Positions 49,063 through 58,702 are shown, counted from the first letter of the stretch. The stretch is DNA of 64,000 nt from Thiobaca trueperi (GCF_004342175.1 NZ_SMAO01000010.1:55176-119175), one strand, 5' to 3'. Made by a program: numbers and translations. Notes: a model not told the origin generated them from the letters alone.

Positions 49063-50535
49063 ATGACCGCGCTCCTGCTCTTACTCCTGACTCCCCTGCT
49101 CGGCGGTCTGACGCTGGCGCTGCTGCGTCCGCTGAATCTGGCCGGCTGGCTGAATCTCGCGGTCTCGCTTCTGACCCTGGGTGCGGCGGTCTGGCTGGCG
49201 TGGCTGGTGGCGACGGTCGGGGTGATCGCGGGACCGTATTTCCGGGTCGATGCCTTCAATGTCTATCTGGTGGTACTGACCGCTTTCGTCGGTGTCACCA
49301 CGTCGATCTTTTCGCGCCCCTACATGCGTCATGTCTGCGCCAGCGGCAAAATCAGCGCGCGCAGCATGCGGGTCTATCACAGCATGTACCAAGCCTTCAT
49401 GCTGACCATGCTGCTGGCGCTGACGACCGATAACCTCGGCGTACTCTGGGTCGCGGTCGAGGGCGCGACCCTGGCCACGGTGCTGCTGGTCTCGCTCTAC
49501 CGCACCCCGGAGGCGGTCGAGGCGGCCTGGAAATATTTCATCCTCTGCGGCGTGGGCATCGCGCTGGCGCTGTTCGGCACCGTGCTGACCTATTTCGCCG
49601 CGCAGCATGTGATGGCCGATCCCGCCGCCGGTCTGACCTGGAGCGCGCTCTATGAGCGTGCACACGAACTCAATCCCACCGTGATGCGGATCGCCTTCGT
49701 CTTCCTGCTGGTGGGCTATGGCACCAAGGTGGGTCTGGTGCCCATGCATCAATGGCTGCCGGATGCCCATTCAGAAGGCCCGACACCCATGTCGGCCGTG
49801 CTCTCCGGACTGCTGCTGAATGTCGCGCTCTATGCCGTGGTACGGGTCAAGATGCTGGTGGACGGCTCGCTGGCGACGACCGCCACGCCGCATCTGGCCG
49901 GTGCGCTGCTGATGGGATTCGGGCTGGTTTCCTTCGTGGTGGCCGGGCTCTTTCTGCATCGTCAGCGCGACATCAAGCGCATGTTCAGCTATTCATCGAT
50001 CGAGCACATGGGGCTCATGACCTTCGCCTTCGGGCTCGGTGGGCCGCTCGCCACCTTCGGCGCCCTGCTGCACATGCTGGTGCACTCGCTCACCAAATCG
50101 GCCATCTTCGTCACCGTCGGCCATGCCACCCATCTTGCCGGCACCCAGGCCATCGACCAGATTCGCGGACTCATCCGCACCCAGCCCGCCATCGGCTGGT
50201 CGCTGTTGCTCGGCGTCGTCGCCATCGCCGGCTTTCCGCCCTTCGGCGTCTTCACCAGCGAATTCCTGCTGCTGACCGCCACCATGCAGTCGCAGCCCTG
50301 GTTCGCCGTGGTGCTGCTGACCGGTCTGGCGGTGGCCTTCGCCGGACTCTTCCGGCATCTGCACCCGATGGTCTATGGGCCCGCGCCCGAGGGACAGCAG
50401 CCGGTCCAGGCCAACCTGTTGCCGGTGTTCATCCATTTGGGGCTGGTGCTGTGGCTGGGTCTGTCGATCCCGGACTTTCTCGCCGTCTGGCTGGATCGCG
50501 CGACGCAGTTGATTACCGGGATGCATCTGCTATGA
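49063..50535 (+). CDS. hyfF: HyfF-like proton-pumping membrane subunit
   Basis: The 490-residue antiporter-type subunit carries HyfF motifs: VAVEGATLATVLLVSLYRTP, GTKVGLVPMHQWLPDAHSEG, MFSYSSIEHMGLMTFAFGLG and FPPFGVFTSEFLLL. It is likely a second ion-translocating subunit of the complex. Its stop overlaps the hyfG start (ATGA). Confidence 0.93.
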   Translation: MTALLLLLLTPLLGGLTLALLRPLNLAGWLNLAVSLLTLGAAVWLAWLVATVGVIAGPYFRVDAFNVYLVVLTAFVGVTTSIFSRPYMRHVCASGKISARSMRVYHSMYQAFMLTMLLALTTDNLGVLWVAVEGATLATVLLVSLYRTPEAVEAAWKYFILCGVGIALALFGTVLTYFAAQHVMADPAAGLTWSALYERAHELNPTVMRIAFVFLLVGYGTKVGLVPMHQWLPDAHSEGPTPMSAVLSGLLLNVALYAVVRVKMLVDGSLATTATPHLAGALLMGFGLVSFVVAGLFLHRQRDIKRMFSYSSIEHMGLMTFAFGLGGPLATFGALLHMLVHSLTKSAIFVTVGHATHLAGTQAIDQIRGLIRTQPAIGWSLLLGVVAIAGFPPFGVFTSEFLLLTATMQSQPWFAVVLLTGLAVAFAGLFRHLHPMVYGPAPEGQQPVQANLLPVFIHLGLVLWLGLSIPDFLAVWLDRATQLITGMHLL

Positions 50536-52145
50536 ATCAAGCCGACCGCCTTGACTGGCTGTCCGACTATCTGGCCCGACTGGAGGTTGGGCAGGTCGTC
50601 GTCCATTCTAACGATGCCCAAGGTCTTGCCCCGGCCCATCGTCTGACGCTCGCCCCTGAGCACTGGGCTCTCGCGGCCCATGTGGCGGCTGAGATGGGCA
50701 TGCGTCACGCCGGACTCTGGGCCGATCCGCTGGATGCAGAAGGTGACGATGAACCGGCCATTCGTGTCTATGCCTGTCTGGAACTTCACGGGGATTATCT
50801 GGCACTTGAAACCCATGTCCCCCTGAGTCAGCCACTGCTGGAGTCTCAGACCCCGATCTTCTCCGGTCTCGACCGGCTTGAGCGTCACGCCCATGACCTG
50901 ACCGGCGTGATTGTCGCGAATCATCCCGACGACCGCCGCTGGACCCGCCATCAGGCGTGGCCGGCGGATCGCTTTCCGCTGCGCCACGATTTTCCGCTGG
51001 CGGGCGAGTCGGTCAAACGCACCCCAGCCGACGTGGAGTATCCCTTCGTGCGCGTGCAGGGCGCCGGGGTCTACGAGATCCCGGTCGGGCCGGTTCACGC
51101 GGGCATCATCGAGCCGGGTCATTTTCGTTTCCAGGCCATGGGCGAGGACGTATTGCGTCTGGAGGAGCGGCTGGGCTATGTCCACAAAGGCATCGAGAAG
51201 CTCGGTGTCGGGCGCGATCCGGCAGGGCTGGCTCGACTCGCCGGGCGTGTCTCGGGCGACTCGACCGTCGCCCATGCCTGGGCCGCCTGTCAGGCCATGG
51301 AGCGCGCCACCGGTTGCCGCGTGCCGCCGCGCGCACTGAGCCTGCGTGCCCTGCTGGCCGAGCGCGAGCGCATCGCCAATCATCTGGGCGACATCGGCGC
51401 CATCTGCAACGATGTCGGTTTCGCCTTCGCCCATGTCCAGTGCGCGCGACTGCGCGAGCAGTGGCAGCGACGTTCGCGCGAGCTGTTCGGACATCGCTTC
51501 ATGATGGACACCATCATCCCCGGCGGCGTGGCGCATGACCTGTCAGCCGCCGCCTTCCATGCCCTGCGTCTGGATCATGCCGCACTGCATCGCGCTGTCG
51601 AACCGCTGTTCGATGTGATCGAGGATCACTCCTCGCTGGATGATCGTCTGGACAACACCGGCATCCTGTCCAGGGTCGATGCGCTCGCGCTCGGTTGTAC
51701 CGGTTATGTCGGCAAGGCCAGCGGTATCGACTTCGATGTGCGCCACCACAGCCCCTATCCGCCCTATGACAGCGTGCGTGTCGAGGTGCCGGTCCAGACC
51801 GAAGGCGACGTGGCGGCACGGGTGCGGGTGCGCATGGCCGAGGTGCGCGGCAGTCTCTGGATGCTCGACCGTCTGCTCGATGCCCTGCCGGAAGGTGAGA
51901 TCGCCGCGCCGCTTCCATCGCCGGCACCTGGCGCGATGGCCCTGGGGCTGATCGAAGGCTGGCGCGGCGAGATCCTCTGTTTCGTGCGCTTCGACGCAGC
52001 CGGACACATCGCCCGCTACTTCCCCCGCGACCCGAGCTGGTTCACCTGGCCCGCGCTGGAGCGGCTGATTCTCGGCAACATCGTCCCCGATTTCCCGGTC
52101 TGCAATAAATCGGTCAACGGCTCCTATGCGGGGCAGGATCTGTAA
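50532..52145 (+). CDS. hyfG: HyfG-like NuoC-NuoD fusion lacking nickel ligands
   Basis: ATG 50532 gives 537 residues. The first ~170 resemble NuoC (HDLTGVIVANHPDDRRWTRH, RFPLRHDFPLAGE); the rest resemble NuoD/HycE (GHFRFQAMGEDVLRLEERLG, VHKGIEKL). In [NiFe] hydrogenases the next segment has CxxC; here it is RVSGDSTVAH (S241, S244). The C-terminal CxxC site is CNKS (C524, S527). Nickel binding is therefore not expected. It most resembles the energy-converting hydrogenase-related (Ehr) complexes. No NuoB-like gene follows. Confidence 0.88.
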   Translation: MNQADRLDWLSDYLARLEVGQVVVHSNDAQGLAPAHRLTLAPEHWALAAHVAAEMGMRHAGLWADPLDAEGDDEPAIRVYACLELHGDYLALETHVPLSQPLLESQTPIFSGLDRLERHAHDLTGVIVANHPDDRRWTRHQAWPADRFPLRHDFPLAGESVKRTPADVEYPFVRVQGAGVYEIPVGPVHAGIIEPGHFRFQAMGEDVLRLEERLGYVHKGIEKLGVGRDPAGLARLAGRVSGDSTVAHAWAACQAMERATGCRVPPRALSLRALLAERERIANHLGDIGAICNDVGFAFAHVQCARLREQWQRRSRELFGHRFMMDTIIPGGVAHDLSAAAFHALRLDHAALHRAVEPLFDVIEDHSSLDDRLDNTGILSRVDALALGCTGYVGKASGIDFDVRHHSPYPPYDSVRVEVPVQTEGDVAARVRVRMAEVRGSLWMLDRLLDALPEGEIAAPLPSPAPGAMALGLIEGWRGEILCFVRFDAAGHIARYFPRDPSWFTWPALERLILGNIVPDFPVCNKSVNGSYAGQDL

Positions 52146-52161
52146 CTTGAGGAAACCGACG

Positions 52162-52497
52162 ATGGATGAACCGCAATCCGCCAGCACCAGCTTGTACGGC
52201 ATCCCCCTCATGCTGGTGTTCGCCCTCGTGGCGGCGCCGGCCAGCGCGCAGTTGGCCCAGCAGGCGTTCCAGATTGCCATCGACCGCTTTGGTGACCCCT
52301 GCCAGGGAATCGAGACGACGCGGCCGCTTGGAACCGCCTCGAACGGTGATGCGCTGGTGGCCGTGGCCTGCACCAACGGCGGGCATCATGTGGTCGCCAT
52401 CCACAGGGACAACAGCGTCTCTTACATGAGTCCATGTCAGGCGTTCGAGACGGGCACGGGGATCACCTGTTTCGACGGTCAGCCATCGACGCGCTGA
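52162..52497 (+). CDS. Small secreted protein of unknown function
   Basis: The 111-residue protein starts MDEPQSASTSLYG, with GAGGA 8 bp upstream. A hydrophobic segment IPLMLVFALVAAPASAQ looks like a signal peptide cut after SAQ. The mature part has four cysteines (GDPCQGIE, VAVACTNGGHH, MSPCQAFE, ITCFDGQ). I do not recognise a family. It occupies the slot after hyfG where a NuoB-like subunit would be expected. Confidence 0.65.
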   Translation: MDEPQSASTSLYGIPLMLVFALVAAPASAQLAQQAFQIAIDRFGDPCQGIETTRPLGTASNGDALVAVACTNGGHHVVAIHRDNSVSYMSPCQAFETGTGITCFDGQPSTR

Positions 52498-52508
52498 GTG
52501 GGCAGACA

Positions 52509-53003
52509 ATGGATCGCGACACCGCCGAGACGCTGGCTCGACAGGAGCTGGATCGTTTCCCCCGGCTCGCCGCCTGGTCCTTCGGCTGGAACCGTCGTCG
52601 GCGCGCTCATGGGCTGTGCCGTTATGATCAGCGCCGGATCGAGCTGTCAGCGCCACTCACCGCGCGCGAGCCCGATGAGTCGCTGATCCTCAATACCATT
52701 CGCCATGAGATCGCTCACGCACTGGCCGGTCCCAAAGCGGGACATGGCCCGCTCTGGCGCCGCTGGGCGGCGCAGATCGGTTGTACGCATCTTGCCAGCG
52801 CGCGATCCTCGTCGGTGCAGGCCGAGGCGATTCCACCGGCCTATGTCCTGATGGCTGAGATCGACGGCCAGGAGCAGGTGATCAAGACCTATCACCGGCG
52901 ACCGTCAAGCCAATTTCTATCTTCCCTGCCGCATCGCCATCTGCGCGGTCGTCCTGACACCAAGGGGACGCTCCGACTGGTCCGGCTGGCGCGGGGCCTG
53001 TGA
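52509..53003 (+). CDS. SprT-like zinc metalloprotease-fold protein
   Basis: The 164-residue protein starts MDRDTAETLARQELD. It has the SprT-like zinc motif TIRHEIAHALAGPKAGHG, with a C-terminal segment of basic residues. Unlike typical SprT it lacks an obvious C-terminal zinc ribbon (no CxxC pair). Activity is unproven; relatives act in DNA-protein crosslink repair in eukaryotes. It starts 11 bp after the small secreted protein and may be cotranscribed with it. Confidence 0.85.
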   Translation: MDRDTAETLARQELDRFPRLAAWSFGWNRRRRAHGLCRYDQRRIELSAPLTAREPDESLILNTIRHEIAHALAGPKAGHGPLWRRWAAQIGCTHLASARSSSVQAEAIPPAYVLMAEIDGQEQVIKTYHRRPSSQFLSSLPHRHLRGRPDTKGTLRLVRLARGL

Positions 53004-53033
53004 GCGATTCGGTATCCGTTTGAGGGGTTAGCC

Positions 53034-53411
53034 ATGAAAATCGCCATTGCCACTAACGATTACGCCCGTGTCTCCGGCCATGCCGGTCAGGCCCGTCACT
53101 GGCTGCTCTATGACAGCGAATCGGATCCGCTGGAGCCGCAGCGTATCCAGCTCGATAAGCGTCAGGTTTTTCATTACTGGGAAGATGAAGGGCCGCATCC
53201 GCTGGATGGGGTCGAGGTTATCGTGGCGGGGAGCGCTGGCGATGGTTTCCGGCGGCGCATGGATGCACGCGGCGTGCAGGTGCTGCTGACCGGTGAGCGG
53301 GATGCGGCGCGGGCCTTTTCCGCCGTGCTGGCGGGTGAACTGCTGCCGGAGCCCGGTTTCGATCCCAGCCTGATTCTGTGCCGTCTGCTCGACCGCTTTT
53401 CGCGGCATTGA
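53034..53411 (+). CDS. NifX/NifB C-terminal-type cofactor-binding domain protein
   Basis: The 125-residue single-domain protein begins MKIAIATNDYARVSGHAGQA and contains VEVIVAGSAGDGFRRRMDARG, the dinitrogenase FeMo-cofactor-binding fold found in NifX, NifY and many stand-alone proteins. There are no nif genes nearby, so the natural ligand is unknown. GAGG lies about 9 bp before the ATG. Confidence 0.87.
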   Translation: MKIAIATNDYARVSGHAGQARHWLLYDSESDPLEPQRIQLDKRQVFHYWEDEGPHPLDGVEVIVAGSAGDGFRRRMDARGVQVLLTGERDAARAFSAVLAGELLPEPGFDPSLILCRLLDRFSRH

Positions 53412-53428
53412 GCAGATCAAACAGCCAT

Positions 53429-53452
53429 TTGAACCGCAAAGACGCGAAGATT
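53429..53452. repeat. ccgcaaagacgc-family repeat, copy 2 (left end only)
   Basis: ttgaaccgcaaagacgcgaa matches the left end of copies 1 and 3, but the right end is absent. A gacaggatt element starts 24 bp later. The two together fill the nifX-like to prpE gap. Confidence 0.65.
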
Positions 53453-53475
53453 TTTACCCCTGATAGCGCCACGAA

Positions 53476-53615
53476 TAGACAGGATTAACAGGATTTTCCA
53501 GGATGAACAGGATTTCAAATGATTGTTTTTAATCTTGTTAATCTTGAGTCATCCTGTTAATCCTGTCTAACTGGCCGTCTTTCAGGCGGGTAAAAACTTT
53601 CCCGGAAAGCGCCTA
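53476..53615. repeat. gacaggatt-family MITE, copy 5 (left terminus missing)
   Basis: The core has gacaggattaacaggatt and its inverse with an AT-rich loop, and the right terminal repeat is intact (reverse complement TTAGGCGCTTTCCGGGAAAG). The left terminus is not recognisable; a fragment of the ccgcaaagacgc family is there instead. Confidence 0.82.
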
Positions 53616-53662
53616 AAAGCACCGACCCGTCGCCTGTTCGTCAGGTCGGTGCTTGTCGGGCG

Positions 53663-55558
53663 TCAACCGTGTTTGGCGTAGCCAATGGCTTCGAGCGCGG
53701 CGGCGATTTCATCCAGAATCGCCGGATCGTCGATGGTCGCCGGCAGGTTGAATGCCTTGCCGTCGGCGATGGCCTTCATGGTGCCGCGCAGGATCTTGCC
53801 GGAGCGGGTCTTGGGCAGACGATCCACGACAACGACCGTTTTGAAGGCGGCGACCGGGCCGATCTGGTCGCGCACCAGATTCACCAGTTCCTTGATGACG
53901 ATCTCCCTGTCCCGTGCCACGCCCGATTTGAACACGACCAGACCCAGCGGGAGTTCGCCCTTGAGCTGGTCGGCAGCGCCGATGACGGCGCATTCGGCGA
54001 TGTCCGGATGCGAGGCCAGCACCGCTTCCATGCCGCCGGTGGAAAGTCTATGCCCGGCGACATTGATGATGTCGTCGATGCGGCTCATGACGAAGATGTA
54101 GCCGTCTTCATCCATGTAACCGGCGTCGCCGGTCAGGTAATAGCCGGGCTGGGTCGCCAGATAGGACTGGACGAAGCGGGCGTCATTGCCCCAGAGGGTC
54201 GGCAGACAGCCGGGCGGCAGCGGCAGTTTGATCATGATGCGTCCGATGTCGCCGGGCGCGACCGGCTCGCCGGTTTCGTCCAGCACCTGGACATCGTAGC
54301 CGGGCACGGCGCGGGTCGGCGAACCGGGCTTGACCGGCAGTTGCTCGATGCCGAGACAGTTGGCGGCGATGGCCCAGCCGGTTTCGGTCTGCCACCAGTG
54401 ATCGACGACCGGGACGCCCAGGATCTGTCCGGCCCATTCCAGGGTGGCCGGGTCGCAGCGTTCGCCGGCCAGGAAGAGTGCGCGGAAGTCACCGAGGTTG
54501 TAACGCTTGAGATGTTCGGCGTTGGGGTCGTCACGCCTGATGGCGCGGAAGGCGGTCGGCGCGGTGAAGAGGACCGAGACCTTATGATCCTCGATCACCC
54601 GCCAGAAGGCGCCGGCATCCGGGGTGCCAACCGGCTTGCCTTCGTAGACGATGGTGGTGGCACCGATCAGCAGCGGTGCATAGACGATGTAAGAGTGTCC
54701 AACGACCCAGCCGACATCGGACGCCGCCCAGAAAACTTCACCAGGCTCGACGTTGTAGATGTTGGACATGCTCCAGGCCATGGCGACCGCATGTCCGCCG
54801 TTGTCGCGCACCACGCCTTTGGGCTGGCCGGTGGTGCCGGAGGTGTAGAGGATATAGAGCGGGTCAGTGGCGGCGACGGAAACGCACTCCGCCGGTTCGG
54901 CAGCGGCGAGCGCCTCGGCCCAGCCCTGATCGCGTCCGTCGATCAGCGTTCCGGGATCCTGTGGGCGTTGCAGAATCAGGCAGTTGGCTGGTTTGTGCTC
55001 GGCCAGATCGATGGCGGCGTCCAGCAGCGGCTTGTAGCGAACAACGCGATTGGTCTCGATCCCGCAGGAGCCGGCGACCATGACCTTGGGCTTGGCGTCG
55101 TCGATGCGGGTGGCGAGTTCGCGCGAGGAGAAACCACCGAACACCACGGAATGGATGGCGCCGATGCGCGCGCAGCCGAGCATGGCAACCAGGGCTTCCG
55201 GCACCATTGGCATATAGATGATGACGCGGTCGCCCTTGCTCACGCCGAGCGCCCGGAGCGCACCGGCAAAACGCGCGGTCTGATCCTGTAATTCGGCGTA
55301 GGTGATGACGGTCTTGGACTGAGTCACCGGGCTGTCATGGATGATCGCCGGCTGATTGCCGCGCCCTGCGATGACGTGCCGGTCCACAGCGTTGTAGCAG
55401 GTGTTGAGCATGCCGCCGCTGAACCAGTGATAAAAGGGCGGGTTGGAACTGTCCAGCACCTGATCCCAGGACTTGTCCCAGTCGATCAGTTCAGCTGCTT
55501 CGGCCCAGAATGCAGCCGGGTCGCGCATTGAGCGATCATAGACGGTTTGGTAACCCAT
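53663..55558 (-). CDS. prpE: Propionyl-CoA synthetase PrpE
   Basis: The 631-residue acyl-CoA synthetase has the AMP-binding motif ILYTSGTTGQPKGVV, VVDHWWQTETGWAI, the hinge MSRIDDIINVAGHRLSTG and PKTRSGKILRGTMK with the acetylatable Lys. Features such as GSCGIETNRVVRYKPLLDAA favour PrpE over acetyl-CoA synthetase. It converts propionate, and probably acetate, to the CoA thioester. GGAGGAAAG before the start is a strong ribosome site. A MITE follows upstream (55582). Confidence 0.92.
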   Translation of the reverse strand: MGYQTVYDRSMRDPAAFWAEAAELIDWDKSWDQVLDSSNPPFYHWFSGGMLNTCYNAVDRHVIAGRGNQPAIIHDSPVTQSKTVITYAELQDQTARFAGALRALGVSKGDRVIIYMPMVPEALVAMLGCARIGAIHSVVFGGFSSRELATRIDDAKPKVMVAGSCGIETNRVVRYKPLLDAAIDLAEHKPANCLILQRPQDPGTLIDGRDQGWAEALAAAEPAECVSVAATDPLYILYTSGTTGQPKGVVRDNGGHAVAMAWSMSNIYNVEPGEVFWAASDVGWVVGHSYIVYAPLLIGATTIVYEGKPVGTPDAGAFWRVIEDHKVSVLFTAPTAFRAIRRDDPNAEHLKRYNLGDFRALFLAGERCDPATLEWAGQILGVPVVDHWWQTETGWAIAANCLGIEQLPVKPGSPTRAVPGYDVQVLDETGEPVAPGDIGRIMIKLPLPPGCLPTLWGNDARFVQSYLATQPGYYLTGDAGYMDEDGYIFVMSRIDDIINVAGHRLSTGGMEAVLASHPDIAECAVIGAADQLKGELPLGLVVFKSGVARDREIVIKELVNLVRDQIGPVAAFKTVVVVDRLPKTRSGKILRGTMKAIADGKAFNLPATIDDPAILDEIAAALEAIGYAKHG

Positions 55559-55581
55559 GTTCTTTCCTCCAGATGATGTTT

Positions 55582-55757
55582 TTGGTGATTTCCTGAAAAC
55601 AATCTACCCACGGAGAGGCCGTGAATGGACAGGATTCACAGGATTTTTCAAGATTGACAGGATTTAAGAAAACCATGGTTTCTGTCCTGTGAATCCTGTT
55701 CATCCTGTCCATTTGGAGCCTTGACGCTGGTAGAAACTTTCCCGGCAACCACCTTAG
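55582..55757. repeat. gacaggatt-family MITE, copy 6 (full length)
   Basis: 176 bp almost identical to copy 4, with left end TTTGGTGATTTCCTGAAAAC and right end reverse complement TAAGGTGGTTGCCGGGAAAG. It lies between prpE and hemL (both minus strand). A possible hairpin-like fragment (aggcgccggggcg) follows the right end; nothing else is seen in 55758-55815. Confidence 0.88.
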
Positions 55758-55815
55758 GCGCCGGGGCGATGCCCCGGCGAATGGCGTCGTGACAAGAGAT
55801 CGCGTGCGGTCGGTC

Positions 55816-57099
55816 TCAGCCGGCGAGCGTGGCGAAGGTCGCGGCGGCCGCGTCCAGGGTGACCTGGATCTGTTCATCGTCATGCATGATGGAGACGAAT
55901 CCGGCCTCGAAGGCTGAAGGCGCGAGATAGATGCCGCGCTCCAGCATGCCGTGGAAGAATGCCTTGAACTGCTCCTGATTGCACTGCGTGGCCTGTTCGT
56001 AATTTGTGACCTTTTCCCGGGTGAAAAAGAGCCCGAACATGCCGCCGACCTGATTGGTGCTGAAGGGAATGCCCGCTGCATCGGCGCGCGTCTGAAGCCC
56101 CTCAAGCAGGGTCGTCGTCCTGGTGGTGAGCCGGTCGAAGAAACCGGGGGCGGAGATGAGTTCCAGGGTCTTGAGACCGGCGGCCATGGCGATGGGATTG
56201 CCCGAGAGCGTGCCGGCCTGATAGACCGGACCGAGCGGCGAGAGCCTGGACATGATCTCCTGCCTGCCGCCGAAGGCACCGACCGGCATGCCGCCGCCGA
56301 TGACCTTGCCGAGCGCGGTCAGATCGGGCTTGATGCCGTACAGACCCTGGGCGCAGCCGAGCGCGACCCGGAAGCCGGTCATGACCTCATCGAAGATGAG
56401 CACGGACCCGTACTGATCGCAGATCGCGCGCAGACCTTCCAGAAAGCCGGGCACGGGCGGGATGCAGTTCATGTTGCCGGCAACCGGCTCGACGATGATG
56501 CAGGCGATCTCCGAGCCGACCTCAGCGAAGGTCTGGCGTACCTGCTCCAGATCGTTGTAACGCAGGGTGATGGTCAGTTCGGCGAGCGCCGCCGGCACGC
56601 CGGGCGAGCTGGGTTCGCCGAAAGTCAGCGCGCCGGAGCCGGCCTTGACCAGCAGCGAGTCGGCGTGACCGTGGTAGCAGCCCTCGAATTTCACGATCTT
56701 GTCGCGCCCGGTGTAGCCGCGCGCCAGACGCAGCGCACTCATGGTGGCCTCGGTGCCCGAGCTGACCATACGCACCATGTCCATGCTCGGAACCAGTTCG
56801 CAGACCTTGTCGGCCATGACGGTTTCGAGCTCGGTCGGCGCGCCGAACGACAGCCCTTTGTCGAGCCGCTCGCGCACCGCCGCCAGTACCTCGGGGTGGG
56901 TGTGACCCAGGATCATCGGTCCCCAGGAGCCGACATAATCGACATAGCGTTTGCCATCGGCATCGAAGGCATAGGGACCGGCGGCGCTCTCGAAGAACAC
57001 CGGGTCGCCGCCGACCCCGCGAAACGCCCGCACCGGCGAATTGACGCCGCCGGGGATGTGACGCTGGGCGGCGGCGAAAAGGTCATGGGATCGGCTCAT
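55816..57099 (-). CDS. hemL: Glutamate-1-semialdehyde 2,1-aminomutase
   Basis: The 427-residue PLP enzyme has [45 protein letters not shown] and the PLP lysine in [18 protein letters not shown]. It makes 5-aminolevulinate by the C5 pathway. It starts 1 bp after the thiE stop, so the two are cotranslated. Confidence 0.97.
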   Translation of the reverse strand: MSRSHDLFAAAQRHIPGGVNSPVRAFRGVGGDPVFFESAAGPYAFDADGKRYVDYVGSWGPMILGHTHPEVLAAVRERLDKGLSFGAPTELETVMADKVCELVPSMDMVRMVSSGTEATMSALRLARGYTGRDKIVKFEGCYHGHADSLLVKAGSGALTFGEPSSPGVPAALAELTITLRYNDLEQVRQTFAEVGSEIACIIVEPVAGNMNCIPPVPGFLEGLRAICDQYGSVLIFDEVMTGFRVALGCAQGLYGIKPDLTALGKVIGGGMPVGAFGGRQEIMSRLSPLGPVYQAGTLSGNPIAMAAGLKTLELISAPGFFDRLTTRTTTLLEGLQTRADAAGIPFSTNQVGGMFGLFFTREKVTNYEQATQCNQEQFKAFFHGMLERGIYLAPSAFEAGFVSIMHDDEQIQVTLDAAAATFATLAG

Positions 57100-57100
57100 C

Positions 57101-57736
57101 TCAAGGATTCTCCTTCGGGAACAGGTTGGTGTAAGCGCGTGCGGCGGCCGCGATGTCGGGCTGATCGAAGACGCCAGTGACGACCGCCAGCAGGCGCGCG
57201 CCCGCTGCGATCAAGGGTGCGCCATTTTCAGGCGTGATCCCGCCAATCGCAACTGGCGGGATGTGCAGACGCCGGCTGGCCTCGGTCAGCAGGCCGACAT
57301 CGGCGCGCACCGCATGGGGTTTGGTGACGGACGGGAAGAAACTGCCGAAGGCGACATAGCTCGCGCCAGCCCGTTCGGCGGTCTCGGCCAGACGCAGATC
57401 GTTGTAGCAGGAGACGCCGATGATGGCGGTTGCGCCGAGCCGGGCGCGCGCCGCGCGCGGGTCGGCGTCGTCACGGCCCAGATGGACGCCGTCCGCGCCC
57501 AGCGCGACCGCCAGTTCCAGATCGTCATTGATGATGAGGGGCACATCCGCCTGTCGGCAGACGGTCAGCAGGGCGAGCCCGCGCGCATGGCGTTCCCGGT
57601 CATTGGCGCCTTTGTCGCGATACTGGATCAGCCGCGCCCCGCCATTGATGGCAAGCGCCACCTGCGCGGCCAGCGATGCCGGGCTGTGCGAGGAATCCGG
57701 AGTGATGGCGTAGAGTCCGTCGAGAGTCAAGGTCAT
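57101..57736 (-). CDS. thiE: Thiamine-phosphate synthase
   Basis: The start [16 protein letters not shown] at 57736 gives 211 residues, the usual ThiE length; the upstream frame extension runs into a repeat. Motifs: [41 protein letters not shown] and ISCYN-like [11 protein letters not shown], then [11 protein letters not shown]. It joins HMP-PP and thiazole phosphate. It sits between thiD and hemL, a common gammaproteobacterial order. Confidence 0.95.
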   Translation of the reverse strand: MTLTLDGLYAITPDSSHSPASLAAQVALAINGGARLIQYRDKGANDRERHARGLALLTVCRQADVPLIINDDLELAVALGADGVHLGRDDADPRAARARLGATAIIGVSCYNDLRLAETAERAGASYVAFGSFFPSVTKPHAVRADVGLLTEASRRLHIPPVAIGGITPENGAPLIAAGARLLAVVTGVFDQPDIAAAARAYTNLFPKENP

Positions 57737-57753
57737 GGATCCTGAATGCTGTG

Positions 57754-57890
57754 ATTGAAACCGCAAAGGCGCAAAGAGTTCAAAGAAAAACAAGGTTTTA
57801 CTGTGCAGCTGAGGTCGTCCTGCGGATGATGGCTGCGATGACGCAACACTTTAAAATCCTTCGCGTTCTTTGCACCTTTGCGGTTCAATT
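57754..57890. repeat. ccgcaaagacgc-family repeat, copy 3 (full length)
   Basis: Ends attgaaaccgcaaaggcgcaa and (inverted) ttctttgcacctttgcggttcaa enclose a core with no other similarity. It separates thiD from thiE and ends 6 bp from the thiD stop. Confidence 0.8.
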
Positions 57891-57895
57891 CTGTG

Positions 57896-58702
57896 TCAGG
57901 ACTGAGCAGAGCCCGGGTGCAGGTCAAAAAGCCGATTCGGCGTTAACTGACAGCGTCCGGATCGGAACGCCTGTTGCAGCGTCTTCCAGGTATAGTCCTG
58001 CGCGGCGGCGACGGCCTCCGCCATCATCATGCCCCTGGCCAGTCGTGCCGCAATGGCGCTGGCGAGGGTGCAGCCGGAGCCATGATACTCACCCGGCAGA
58101 CGCGGCCAGTCCCGATCCTGTCGATCGCCATCCGGGCCGTAAAGCCGGTTGGTGACCTGCGCGGTGTCGTCATGGGTGCCGGTGACGAGCACCCAGCGCG
58201 CGCCGGTTTCAAGCAGACGGGTTGCACAGTCGTCAGCCGTCGCACCATCGGCGAGCAGGCGCGTCTCGGGCAGATTCGGCGTGATGAGCGTGCTGCGATG
58301 GATGAGCTGCTGGCGCAACTGATTCAACAGCAGGCTGTCGGCGCACGACTGTCCGGCGCCGGAAGCCAGCACCGGATCAAGCACGACCGGAAGCGACGGG
58401 TTAGCGTCGATGATGGCAGCGAGCACCGGCACCAGCGACGCACTGCCGATCAGTCCGATCTTGATGGCGCGCGGCGCGCTGTCGGCGATGAGCGCCCGAC
58501 ACTGGGCCGCAACCTGCTCGGACGCTTGTGGATAAAGGTGGCGCAGGCCGCAGGTATCCTGATCGGTGAGTGCCGTGACAACGGTCACGGCAAAGGCTCC
58601 GGCGGCGCGGATCGCTTCGGCGTCGGCGAGGATCCCGGCGCCGCCGCTCGGATCATGGCCGCCGATGCAGAGCACGACGGGCGGGGTATCAATGGCATTC
58701 AT
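57896..58702 (-). CDS. thiD: Hydroxymethylpyrimidine (phosphate) kinase
   Basis: The 268-residue ribokinase-fold enzyme has [43 protein letters not shown] and [16 protein letters not shown]. It phosphorylates HMP and HMP-P for thiamine synthesis. Its start is only 15 bp from the divergent rubredoxin start, so promoters must overlap the neighbouring leaders. A repeat separates it from thiE. Confidence 0.96.
   Translation of the reverse strand: MNAIDTPPVVLCIGGHDPSGGAGILADAEAIRAAGAFAVTVVTALTDQDTCGLRHLYPQASEQVAAQCRALIADSAPRAIKIGLIGSASLVPVLAAIIDANPSLPVVLDPVLASGAGQSCADSLLLNQLRQQLIHRSTLITPNLPETRLLADGATADDCATRLLETGARWVLVTGTHDDTAQVTNRLYGPDGDRQDRDWPRLPGEYHGSGCTLASAIAARLARGMMMAEAVAAAQDYTWKTLQQAFRSGRCQLTPNRLFDLHPGSAQS

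Noticed and set aside
49752..50531. N-terminal extension of HyfG
   Set aside because: It overlaps hyfF in another frame; the ATG overlapping the hyfF stop gives the family-length protein.
45009..52145. Active [NiFe] hydrogenase-4 / formate hydrogenlyase
   Set aside because: HyfG lacks both CxxC nickel sites and no maturation, small-subunit or formate dehydrogenase gene is in the window.
53669..55291. Long plus-strand open frame antisense to prpE (and similar frames over maeB, ppk and the cytochrome c4 region)
   Set aside because: These are shadows of highly GC-biased real genes; their translations show no recognisable domain and the opposite strand has clear families.
58527..58535. A second perfect DnaA box (TGTGGATAA)
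   Set aside because: It lies inside thiD, far from the replication genes and without neighbours; chance occurrence is likely.
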